Below the pieces are notes generated by a model. The model was not told the origin of the DNA. It did not search any database and worked only from the letters and a program-made list of their open reading frames with translations. From Candidatus Eiseniibacteriota bacterium (GTDB taxonomy: Bacteria; Arandabacterota; Arandabacteria; Arandabacterales; Arandabacteraceae), in NCBI GenBank assembly GCA_030592245.1, contig JAUVJV010000157.1, forward strand, positions 1 through 6,039: a stretch of 6,039 nt of DNA, in the 5' to 3' direction. Within the stretch, counting starts at the first letter, position 1; every line of letters starts with the position of its first letter. The translations under genes were made by a program, and so were the position numbers. Of the stretch, positions 1 to 5,716 are shown piece after piece.

Positions 1-357
1 GGCGAGCAGGCCATTGCTTCCCCCGATCGATGCGCCATTCACCCTTGCTATCGTGGGCTTGGGCAGATTATAGATCTTGTACATGAGCTCCGCGAGCCGA
101 AGAGCATCCTGGTAATTCTCATCGTAGGTGAAGTTCTTCATCTTCTTCATCCAGTTAAGGTCCGCGCCGGCACAGAACGCCTTGCCGTTTCCGGTCAGGA
201 CCATCACCCGGACTGAGTCGTCCGTCTCGATCTGATCGAGCACCTGAATAAGCTCCTCGATCATCACCTCGTTGAAGGCATTCCGGACCTCGGGGCGGTT
301 CAAGGCCACCCAGGCCACCATGTTCTCGGACTTCACCTCGACGGTTTCAAATCCCAT
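1..357 (-). CDS. Enoyl-CoA hydratase/isomerase (crotonase) family, 3-methylglutaconyl-CoA hydratase-like, C-terminus missing
   Basis: The ATG at 357-355 opens a frame that stays open to the window edge, giving the first 119 residues of a protein whose family is usually about 260 residues. Crotonases bind acyl-CoA and stabilise its enolate in an oxyanion hole. The N-terminal strand, the NRPEVRNAFN segment (residues 20-29) and the first oxyanion-hole motif FCAGADLNWM (61-70) are all present. The GADLNWM form and the following KPTIARVNGASIGGSNGLLA stretch resemble LiuC/AUH-type 3-methylglutaconyl-CoA hydratases, which interconvert 3-methylglutaconyl-CoA and HMG-CoA. Gly113 fits the second oxyanion glycine. 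The position equivalent to Glu144 of rat enoyl-CoA hydratase is Gly116; the second possible catalytic Glu would lie outside the window. It begins 24 nt after the stop of the DUF35 gene and is very probably the fourth operon gene. A weak AGAGAG ribosome site precedes it. Family is sure; the substrate is inferred from motif and from the HMG-CoA synthase neighbour. Confidence 0.88.
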   Translation of the reverse strand, partial: MGFETVEVKSENMVAWVALNRPEVRNAFNEVMIEELIQVLDQIETDDSVRVMVLTGNGKAFCAGADLNWMKKMKNFTYDENYQDALRLAELMYKIYNLPKPTIARVNGASIGGSNGLLA

Positions 358-381
358 GATCGACTCTCTTTTCTTGGTTCC

Positions 382-777
382 CTAAAGAACGGGCACGGCT
401 TTGAAGCCGTAGTTGATGATGCCCGCCTCGCCCTCCTGCTTGACTTTTCTGAACTCTATCTTAACAGCCATTCCGGTCTTCAAGTCCTCGGGCGCGCAGT
501 CCGCGATCTGGCACTGGATCGCCGGACCGCCATCGAGATCGACAATCCCTATGGCATAGGGCGCCTCGTCAGAGAACTCAGATGGAGCGACCCTTATCAC
601 GGTAAAGGTCTTTACCTTGCCCGTCCCGGGAAGGACCACATCTTCGAATTCCTTCTTGCCGCACGCGGAACATATAAGCCTCGGGGGGAACCAGACCGCC
701 CCGCAACCCTTGCATTTCGAGGCCTCATATCTGTATCGCTGCGGGATTTCTCTCCAGTATCTCGCTGAGGTTGACAT
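382..777 (-). CDS. DUF35 zinc-ribbon/OB-fold protein, predicted bridging subunit of thiolase-HMG-CoA synthase complex
   Basis: This 131-residue protein has the two-part DUF35 layout. An N-terminal helix (SARYWREIPQRYRYEA) leads into a rubredoxin-like zinc ribbon with Cys22, Cys25, Cys36 and Cys39 (CKGC...CSAC). An OB-fold follows from about residue 45, with the GTGKVKTFTVI strand and a PYAIGIVDLDGG strand. All four cysteines are intact. In archaea a protein of this family holds acetoacetyl-CoA thiolase and HMG-CoA synthase together and forms a shared CoA-binding site. Related DUF35 proteins partner thiolases in other pathways, for example BbsA in anaerobic toluene degradation. The ATG at 777 is chosen over an upstream in-frame start at 807: it overlaps the thiolase stop by one base (TAATG) and has GGAGG seven bases upstream, implying translational coupling and matched expression. 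The structural role is inferred from family and gene order. Confidence 0.93.
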   Translation of the reverse strand: MSTSARYWREIPQRYRYEASKCKGCGAVWFPPRLICSACGKKEFEDVVLPGTGKVKTFTVIRVAPSEFSDEAPYAIGIVDLDGGPAIQCQIADCAPEDLKTGMAVKIEFRKVKQEGEAGIINYGFKAVPVL

Positions 778-1934
778 TACGCTACCTCCAGTATGTGCAC
801 GACACAACTGGCGCCGGTTCCGCCTATGTTCTGCGTGAGACCTCGCTTGGCGCCCTTGACCTGCCGTTCGCCCGAGTCGCCCCTGAGCTGCTCGGTGACC
901 TCGCAGATCTGCCCGACTCCCGTGGCGCCGACCGGATGTCCCTTGCTCTTTAGTCCGCCGCTTGCATTGACCGGGATCCTCCCGCCTATCGCGGTCTCAC
1001 CCTTTGCCGTCGCATGACCTCCCTTACCCTTCTCCACCAGGCCAAGGGCCTCGATGGCCATGATCTCGGCTATGGTGAAGCAGTCATGCGCTTCGATGAG
1101 GTCGATGTCGGAGGGACCCACCCCGGCCATGTCATAGGCTATCCTTGCGGCCGCCTCGGTCGCGGCAAGATAGGTGATATCCTTCCTCTGGTGCAGCGCA
1201 AGGGTGTCCGAAGCCTGGCCCGAACCCGCCACCTTGACGAGGGGCTTCCTGGATACCTTCTTCGCGATCTCCAGCGGGCAGAGAATCACAGCCGCCGCGC
1301 CATCTGTAATCGGTGAGCAGTCGAGAATGGTCAGGGGATCCGCGATCATGACCGCATTCTTGACCTGGTCCGTCGTTATCTTGAAGGGATACTGCGCGTA
1401 CTTGTTCTTCGAACCATTGTCGTGATTCTTGACCGCCACCTGGGAAAGCTGGTCTCGCGTGGTCCCGTAGCGATCCATGTGCGCCCTCGCCATCATGGCA
1501 TAGAGGCCCGGGAAGGTGACCCCGTTATAGACCTCGTATTCCTGATCGGCCGCGGTGGCAAGGGCGAAGGTGGCTCCGCCGCCACCCACATCGGTCATCT
1601 TCTCGATACCGCTGGCCAGGACGAAATCGCTCATGCCGGAGGCCACTTCGATATAGGCCTGCCTGAAGGCGGCACCACCCGAAGCACAGGCGGACTCGAT
1701 GCGCGTCGCGGGGATGGGGCATACGCCCAGGTAGTCCGCCAACAGCGCGCCGATGTGCTCCTGGCCCACGAAGAGCCCGGAGGACATGCAGCCCACGTAC
1801 ATGGAATCGACCTTGTCGACTCCCGCGTCATCGATAGCCTTAAGCGCCGCCTCGACGAACATGTCGCGGAGCGACTTTTCCCAGAGCTCACCCCACTTGA
1901 TCAGTCCCACTCCAATTACCGCTACATCTCTCAT
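777..1934 (-). CDS. Thiolase, SCP2/archaeal acetoacetyl-CoA thiolase type
   Basis: This is a full-length thiolase of 385 residues counted from the ATG at 1934. It is predicted to condense two acetyl-CoA to acetoacetyl-CoA in the cytoplasm. The nucleophilic cysteine is Cys83 in ESACASGGAA. The HDCF motif (His283), used by SCP2/archaeal thiolases where classical thiolases have NEAF, and the GHPVGATG motif (His333) are both present. The C-terminal region reads NIGGTGASC and lacks the CxG cysteine motif of classical thiolases, another mark of this subfamily. Start choice: an in-frame GTG at 1943 is rejected because it overlaps the GAGGAG ribosome site, whereas the ATG at 1934 has that site eight bases upstream. 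The gene starts 27 nt after mvaS ends and overlaps the DUF35 gene by one base. The family is sure. Condensation of acetyl-CoA rather than thiolysis of another 3-ketoacyl-CoA is inferred from the adjacent mvaS and DUF35 genes. Confidence 0.93.
   Translation of the reverse strand: MRDVAVIGVGLIKWGELWEKSLRDMFVEAALKAIDDAGVDKVDSMYVGCMSSGLFVGQEHIGALLADYLGVCPIPATRIESACASGGAAFRQAYIEVASGMSDFVLASGIEKMTDVGGGGATFALATAADQEYEVYNGVTFPGLYAMMARAHMDRYGTTRDQLSQVAVKNHDNGSKNKYAQYPFKITTDQVKNAVMIADPLTILDCSPITDGAAAVILCPLEIAKKVSRKPLVKVAGSGQASDTLALHQRKDITYLAATEAAARIAYDMAGVGPSDIDLIEAHDCFTIAEIMAIEALGLVEKGKGGHATAKGETAIGGRIPVNASGGLKSKGHPVGATGVGQICEVTEQLRGDSGERQVKGAKRGLTQNIGGTGASCVVHILEVA
785..789 (-). promoter_or_regulatory. 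Ribosome binding site of the DUF35 gene
   Basis: GGAGG on the minus strand lies seven bases before the ATG at 777 and inside the last codons of the thiolase gene. It fixes the DUF35 start at 777 rather than 807 and supports translational coupling through the TAATG overlap. Confidence 0.8.
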
Positions 1935-1942
1935 GACGTGCA

Positions 1943-1948
1943 CTCCTC
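1943..1948 (-). promoter_or_regulatory. Ribosome binding site of the thiolase gene
   Basis: GAGGAG on the minus strand, eight bases before the ATG at 1934. The competing GTG at 1943 would share a base with this site, so the site decides the start in favour of 1934. Confidence 0.75.
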
Positions 1949-1961
1949 AGTCATCGTTTGT

Positions 1962-3008
1962 CTATTCACCCAGTCTTATCTTCTTCCGGTACTTAGCATA
2001 TGCACCGTACTCGAGATACACCTGGTTCTTGTCCAGATAGTCCGTGGTCTTGAGCGCCAGGTCCTGGACCCCGGTGATGTGATCGGTTATGCGAAAGATG
2101 AAGCCGTCGCTTCCCGCACCGGATCCGTAGGAGCACATAAAGACCGACTGGCCGGGCTTGGCGATGTCAAGCACGGCGGTCAGGCCCATGGGCGAGGACC
2201 CTGAGTAGGTGTTTCCCAGCCTGGGGCAAAGCAATCCGGGTTCCATCTGCTTATCCGTGAATCCGAGCTTCTTGCCTACGGTCAGGGGAAACTTGCCGTT
2301 CGGCTGATGGAAAACTGCGTAATCGAAGTCTTCCGGCTTCATTCCCGCCATGTCCAAAATGGCGGTAGCGCATCCCGTTACATGCTTGAAGTATGCCGGC
2401 ACACCTGTGAAGCGGCCGGCATGCCGCGGATAGTACATATACTCCCGTCGCCAGAAGTCGGGCGTGTCGGTCATGAATGAGAAGGTATGCTCCACGTCGG
2501 CCACCGTGTTCTTGGCTCCGAAGATGAAGGCTGCCGCCCCGGCCGCGGCGGAATATTCCAGGGCATCGCCGGGTGCGCCCTGTGAGGTGTCGGCTCCGAT
2601 CGCGAGGGCATACTCCATCTTGCCGGCATCGATCAGGCTCAAGGCAATAAACATGCCCTCCGAGCCCGCCTTGCAGGCAAACTCGAGGTCCGCGCAGTGG
2701 ATGTTCGGGGTGGCGCCGATGGCCTCACCCACCACCGTACCGCTGGGCTTGACCGCATAAGGGTGCGATTCAGACCCCACGTATACGGCTCCGATATCGG
2801 CCGGATCGATCCTGGCCCGCCTGAGGGCATTCCTGGACGCCTCCACGGACATGGTTATCACGTCCTGGTCGGGCGCAGGCACCGACTTCTCCACCAGCTT
2901 CAGTCCTCGCTTGTAACTGGGGGCATCCGCCCCCCAAACCTTGGCGATCTCCTCGACCTTAATCCGGTATCGGGGAGCATAAGCGCCATAGCCTACGATT
3001 CCTGCCAT
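1962..3008 (-). CDS. mvaS: Hydroxymethylglutaryl-CoA synthase, archaeal type
   Basis: This 348-residue protein is a complete HMG-CoA synthase, which joins acetyl-CoA and acetoacetyl-CoA to HMG-CoA. The catalytic triad is visible: Glu80 in VGSESHPYAVKP, the acyl-accepting Cys112 in EFACKAG, and His234 in FHQPNGKFP. The N-terminus MAGIVGYGAYAPRYRI and the late SYGSGAGSDGF segment are typical of the thiolase-fold initial-condensing family. The short length and the EFACKAGSEGM context match the archaeal form rather than the longer eukaryotic enzymes. The ATG at 3008 follows AGGGAGG by five bases. It is the first gene of the operon, followed by thiolase, DUF35 and crotonase genes, so its acetoacetyl-CoA is probably delivered by the thiolase within a complex. 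No HMG-CoA reductase is present in the window, so whether HMG-CoA feeds mevalonate or methylglutaconyl-CoA is open. A KAS III-like ketosynthase is less likely because the Glu80/Cys112/His234 arrangement is specific. Confidence 0.95.
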   Translation of the reverse strand: MAGIVGYGAYAPRYRIKVEEIAKVWGADAPSYKRGLKLVEKSVPAPDQDVITMSVEASRNALRRARIDPADIGAVYVGSESHPYAVKPSGTVVGEAIGATPNIHCADLEFACKAGSEGMFIALSLIDAGKMEYALAIGADTSQGAPGDALEYSAAAGAAAFIFGAKNTVADVEHTFSFMTDTPDFWRREYMYYPRHAGRFTGVPAYFKHVTGCATAILDMAGMKPEDFDYAVFHQPNGKFPLTVGKKLGFTDKQMEPGLLCPRLGNTYSGSSPMGLTAVLDIAKPGQSVFMCSYGSGAGSDGFIFRITDHITGVQDLALKTTDYLDKNQVYLEYGAYAKYRKKIRLGE

Positions 3009-3013
3009 ACTAA

Positions 3014-3020
3014 CCTCCCT
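3014..3020 (-). promoter_or_regulatory. Ribosome binding site of mvaS
   Basis: AGGGAGG on the minus strand, five bases before the mvaS ATG, is a strong Shine-Dalgarno match at good spacing. Confidence 0.8.
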
Positions 3021-3081
3021 TGCACCATCAATCAGGAATTGAACAGGTTTCAGTGGATAATAGACCCCGAAATACTGGTTG

Positions 3082-3111
3082 AATCTACCAGATAACCGGG
3101 GGTGGTGTCAA
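3082..3111 (-). promoter_or_regulatory. Candidate sigma-70 promoter of the mvaS operon
   Basis: On the minus strand a perfect -35 TTGACA (3111-3106) is followed after 18 bases by TAGATT (3087-3082), a four-of-six match to the -10 consensus. Transcription would start near 3075, leaving a leader of about 65 bases before mvaS. The sequence lies between the palindrome and the operon, where a promoter is expected. It was judged by eye only. Confidence 0.45.
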
Positions 3112-3125
3112 TGGAAGACGGGACA

Positions 3126-3190
3126 GGGTAAAAGGGGGACAGACACTTATTTCCGCAAGTCGGAAATAAGTGTCTGTCCCCTTTTTACCC
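3126..3190. repeat. REP-like palindrome, 30-bp arms around a 5-base loop
   Basis: Arms 3126-3155 and 3161-3190 are reverse complements at 29 of 30 positions, with loop CAAGT at 3156-3160. The only mismatch pairs G3134 with T3182. The core GGGGACAGACACTTATTTCC is, to my recollection, a recurrent palindromic motif scattered through environmental bacterial genomes and associated with REP-associated tyrosine (Y1) transposases; no such transposase is in the window. The right arm overlaps the end of the histidine kinase gene and encodes its last residues, while the left arm contains its stop codon. A GACGGG hexamer stands just outside each side (3117-3122 and 3195-3200). The palindrome is certain; the mobile-repeat identity is inferred. 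Confidence 0.9.
3126..3190 (-). terminator. Possible terminator of the kinase transcript formed by the palindrome
   Basis: Transcribed from the minus strand, the palindrome would fold into a very stable stem whose outer part pairs AAAAAGGGGAC with GUCCCCCUUUU, so a short U-run follows the GC-rich core. It sits directly after the kinase stop and upstream of the mvaS promoter candidate, so it could separate the two units. The U-run is inside the stem and is followed by ACCC, so efficiency is uncertain. Confidence 0.4.
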
Positions 3191-4778
3191 CTCCGACGGG
3201 GAGCGTGATCTTGAAGGTGGTTCCCTCACCTTCCACCGATTCAAGTTCCACCTGGCCGCCGTGCTCCTCAACGATCTTCTTCATGACCGGGAGCCCGAGA
3301 CCTGTCCCCTTCGATCCCTTGGTGCTGTAGAACGGCTCGAAGATGGTCTTCAGGATATCCTGGGGAATGCCCTTGCCGGTGTCTGCGATCGTGACGAGGA
3401 ACATACCGCCCGGTAAGCCGGCGGCGGCAACGGAGACCTTGCCGCCCCGGGGGGTCGCCTCTATGGCATTGGCCACGATGTTGAGCAGTGCGCGCTTCAT
3501 CCGGGTGGGATCGAGCTGGACAGAGCCGATCCCGGAATCTATGTCCACGGTGAGCTCGATCTCTCCCTCCACCGCCCTGCCCTCGACGAATGCCGTGATT
3601 TCCCCGAAGAGCTCGTTAAGATCGAGGCTGGCATACTCGGGCGGCCGGTCCTTGGAATAGTCGAGCATATCCAGGACCAGTCCCTTGAGGAAGGAGCTGT
3701 TGCGCTCGAGCATGTCCCAACCCTTGGCGACCTTCTCTTCATTGCTGGCATCCAGGCCGCGGCGGGCGATGAAAAGGCCGCCGTCGATCCCGTTCAGCAC
3801 GTTTTTTACACAATGGGCCACGCCCGACACGGTCTGGCCGATTGCCGCGAGCCGCTTGGACCGGCCGATCTCCCGGTAGAGCCGGGAATTCTCGAGCGCG
3901 ATACTTGCCTGGGCGGCGAGTCCGGTCAGCAATCTCAGGTCGTCTTCCCGGAAGCTGATGCCGCCGCTCGAGGAATCGACCTCGGCCATGCCGAGCACCT
4001 GGTCCGAGACCAGCAGCGGCACACACATGATCGATTTGATCTTGAGATCCTGAAGGCTGGCGGAATGCTTGAACCGCGCGTCGGAACTTGTATCACCGCA
4101 TATGACGGCGTGCTTCTCCTCCAGGACCATGTCTATGATGGTCTGGGAGACCGTGATATCCGCGCTGGAAGTGCCGCGTTCCCGGGCCGCGACGGGCACC
4201 AGCTTGTGGGTGTCCCGGTCTTCCAGGAGCACGATCGACCTGTCGGCCTTGGTGAAAACCTCGAAAACCACATCGAGGAAGGTTCCGGTGATCTCGGATA
4301 CGCTCAGCTGGCCGCAGAGCTCATGGCCGAGATCATAAAGGGCCGCGAGCCGCTTGGCCATCGCCTTCTCATCGACAGCGCCATCCCGGATATCCTGCCC
4401 CTTGCTCACGCTCAGGGCGTCGATCTTGCTTATGATCGCCGTCTCGGTGGGGCGATCATCGTCGGCCCGCTTGATCTTGCGGGTCAGGGCGGCGTGGCCG
4501 CCGACTGAGATCTGGTAGTCACCGATCTGTATCACGTCGTCGCCGGAGAGCTTGTGCCGTTTCACCGCCTTGCCGTCTATGAAAGTCCCGTTCCGGGAAT
4601 CGAGGTCTTCCAGATAGACCCCATCTTCCTGGACGGTCACGCTGGCATGCCTTCTCGATATGGTCCTGTCGTCAAGGGCCACATCGCATGACGCGTCCCG
4701 GCCGATAAAAACGGTGCCCTTCTCGGTCCCGATTTCCTGGGTCTTCTTGCCTTCCCGAATGACTGAGATATTGAGCAA
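3147..4778 (-). CDS. Soluble sensor histidine kinase, FHA-GAF-HisKA-HATPase
   Basis: This 543-residue protein has no membrane segment and should be cytoplasmic. Residues 1-95 form an FHA phosphothreonine-binding domain with Gly26-Arg27, SRRH (41-44) and NG (63-64). Residues 140-300 form a GAF sensor domain, joined by a coiled linker to the dimerisation/phosphoacceptor helices with His322 in VAHCVKNVLNG. The ATPase domain has the N-box NIVANAIEA (433-441), DTGKGIP (466-471), FEPFYSTKGSKGTGLGLP (480-497) and a final KITLP strand. Its ligand is unknown, and no response regulator lies in the window. The TTG at 4778 is preferred because no in-frame ATG lies near the domain start and AGGGAG sits eight bases upstream. 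The H-box has Cys and Val where typical kinases have Glu/Asp and Pro. The last 13-14 residues, after LPVG, and the stop are encoded by the palindrome, so the natural end has been replaced. Architecture is firm; the signal and partner are unknown. Confidence 0.95.
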   Translation of the reverse strand: MLNISVIREGKKTQEIGTEKGTVFIGRDASCDVALDDRTISRRHASVTVQEDGVYLEDLDSRNGTFIDGKAVKRHKLSGDDVIQIGDYQISVGGHAALTRKIKRADDDRPTETAIISKIDALSVSKGQDIRDGAVDEKAMAKRLAALYDLGHELCGQLSVSEITGTFLDVVFEVFTKADRSIVLLEDRDTHKLVPVAARERGTSSADITVSQTIIDMVLEEKHAVICGDTSSDARFKHSASLQDLKIKSIMCVPLLVSDQVLGMAEVDSSSGGISFREDDLRLLTGLAAQASIALENSRLYREIGRSKRLAAIGQTVSGVAHCVKNVLNGIDGGLFIARRGLDASNEEKVAKGWDMLERNSSFLKGLVLDMLDYSKDRPPEYASLDLNELFGEITAFVEGRAVEGEIELTVDIDSGIGSVQLDPTRMKRALLNIVANAIEATPRGGKVSVAAAGLPGGMFLVTIADTGKGIPQDILKTIFEPFYSTKGSKGTGLGLPVMKKIVEEHGGQVELESVEGEGTTFKITLPVGGVKRGQTLISDLRK

Positions 4779-4786
4779 GTCTGATG

Positions 4787-4792
4787 CTCCCT
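4787..4792 (-). promoter_or_regulatory. Ribosome binding site supporting the TTG start of the kinase
   Basis: AGGGAG on the minus strand lies eight bases before the TTG at 4778. With no suitable ATG or GTG nearby, it is the main support for a TTG start. Confidence 0.6.
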
Positions 4793-4858
4793 GTTGCGCC
4801 AGGCGGCCCGCGCCGCTCGACTGGACTCTGCGCGTACGGCTCCCTAGACTCAGGGTCG

Positions 4859-4887
4859 ATGATACATCCTCTGGGGTAGGCGCGCAA
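4859..4887 (-). promoter_or_regulatory. Candidate sigma-70 promoter of the histidine kinase gene
   Basis: On the minus strand TTGCGC (4887-4882) and TATCAT (4864-4859) are separated by 17 bases. The -10 matches five of six consensus bases, the -35 only three. Transcription would begin near 4852, about 75 bases before the kinase start. It was judged by eye. Confidence 0.35.
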
Positions 4888-4974
4888 CGGGTTTAGAGGC
4901 TTGCCCTCTCCCGGTTTTTGAAGGGTCTGGGGGTGTTCAGGGTATCCTGGGTTATGGCATATACTGAGCCACCC

Positions 4975-5045
4975 TGGTGTTTGCTGATGCTACAGATGCT
5001 TTCAATGTGGCGGCTTTGCCCACCAGGCCAATCAGCCAAACACCA
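4975..5045 (-). repeat. Interrupted inverted repeat with an inner hairpin
   Basis: Outer arms at 4975-4988 and 5031-5045 are complementary over 14 pairs with one bulged base. On the minus strand they read TGGTGTTTGGCTGAT and ATCAGCAAACACCA. Between them an inner hairpin pairs 5008-5013 with 5020-5025. On the minus-strand RNA this inner stem is fully paired with one G-U, while on the plus strand it would hold a C-A mismatch, hinting that the minus-strand RNA is the relevant form. There is no following T-run, so a simple terminator is unlikely. It could be a 3'-end RNA structure of the exported-protein mRNA or a relic of a mobile repeat. Confidence 0.55.
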
Positions 5046-5096
5046 AATTCCTGTGATTGTATCTCCGCAGGTACGAGGATGTTCCGTTATCCGGCC

Positions 5097-5702
5097 TCAG
5101 CGGAAGAGCTGTTTGATCTTGCTCCAGGTCGATGGTGCGGTTGCGCATTCGTCCCTGGGCTCCGTAACCATGTCGGTATGCACGCCCTCTACGTGCCAGC
5201 CGCCCCCATGGTCATCGTAGATATAATCGCAAAAATCAAGATAGCCGTTCCCGTTGTCTCCCCACTCGATGATGTGGAATTCGACGCCGAAGTCAGGGTA
5301 GATCTCCACCCACCACGTGCACACCGGTTCCGTGATGGGCTCGTCTCCGGGATCTTTCATGGCATCCCAGTAGCTCGGGTCGGCGCCCGGCAGCTCGATG
5401 GGTGTGAGCTCCAGGGTGATGGTGACCTCGATGACGTGGTGGCACTCGGGTTCCCCCTCCGGGTTTGTCATGGAAATCACATCACATGAATCCAAGACAT
5501 CGTTCCCGTTGTCGGCCCAACCTGTGATGGTGTATGGTGCCTGACAATAGTTGGGATATAGCTCGTGCCACTGGGTCCCGACAGGATTGCTGCGGTCTAT
5601 GATGCTGTTGGTTGCATCGAAATAGGTCGTGTCGGTTACAGCCAGCACCTGGCCGGGCAGCAGCAAGCAGAGAATAGCAGCAGCCGGTAGGAGTTTTCTC
5701 AC
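5097..5702 (-). CDS. Exported protein of unknown function with two tandem Trp/Cys modules
   Basis: I do not recognise a named family. The 201-residue product starts with a classical Sec signal: Arg-Lys, then a hydrophobic stretch (LLPAAAILCLLLPG), with likely cleavage after QVLA at residue 21. There is no lipobox, so the mature protein is probably periplasmic or secreted. The mature part contains two copies of one module about 85 residues apart. TQWHELYP (43-50) and WADNGNDVLDSCD (62-74) match TWWVEIYP (129-136) and WGDNGNGYLDFCD (147-159), and each copy continues to an HV..V segment (HHVIEV at 88, WHVEGV at 169). The DNGNxxLDxCD loop resembles a dockerin/EF-hand calcium loop one residue short. 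Six cysteines in the mature protein (53, 73, 87, 128, 158, 186) would allow disulfides. The protein is acidic, as extracellular calcium binders often are. The GTG start at 5702 follows AAAGGAGGT by five bases. No link to the kinase downstream is evident. Confidence 0.88.
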   Translation of the reverse strand: MRKLLPAAAILCLLLPGQVLAVTDTTYFDATNSIIDRSNPVGTQWHELYPNYCQAPYTITGWADNGNDVLDSCDVISMTNPEGEPECHHVIEVTITLELTPIELPGADPSYWDAMKDPGDEPITEPVCTWWVEIYPDFGVEFHIIEWGDNGNGYLDFCDYIYDDHGGGWHVEGVHTDMVTEPRDECATAPSTWSKIKQLFR

Positions 5703-5707
5703 AACGC

Positions 5708-5716
5708 ACCTCCTTT
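5708..5716 (-). promoter_or_regulatory. Strong ribosome binding site fixing the GTG start of the exported protein
   Basis: AAAGGAGGT on the minus strand is a near-complete anti-16S match five bases before the GTG at 5702. It makes this start secure even though it is not ATG. Confidence 0.85.

Larger units (their letters stand above)
4779..5096. other. Non-coding spacer between exported-protein gene and kinase gene
   Basis: This 318-base stretch holds no convincing gene. Frames that cross it on either strand have no family resemblance, and the longer ones run antisense into the exported-protein gene. It contains the kinase promoter candidate (4859-4887) and the branched inverted repeat at 4975-5045. 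No clear T-run terminator for the exported-protein gene is seen. Confidence 0.6.

Noticed and set aside
777..807. Upstream in-frame start for the DUF35 gene at 807
   Set aside because: The ATG at 777 has GGAGG at good spacing and overlaps the thiolase stop as TAATG. The extra ten residues do not fit the family N-terminus.
1934..1943. GTG start for the thiolase at 1943
   Set aside because: This GTG overlaps the GAGGAG ribosome site, which instead is eight bases from the ATG at 1934.
1422..2204. A 260-codon plus-strand open frame opposite the thiolase and mvaS genes
   Set aside because: It is antisense to two clear enzymes with complete catalytic motifs and shows no recognisable domain. GC-rich genes commonly leave such antisense frames open.
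3813..4508. A 231-codon plus-strand open frame opposite the histidine kinase
   Set aside because: It lies wholly antisense to FHA, GAF and kinase coding sequence, and its composition is that expected of a shadow frame.
4977..5489. A 170-codon plus-strand open frame opposite the exported-protein gene
   Set aside because: The minus-strand gene has a signal peptide, an internal protein repeat and a strong ribosome site; the plus-strand frame has none of these.
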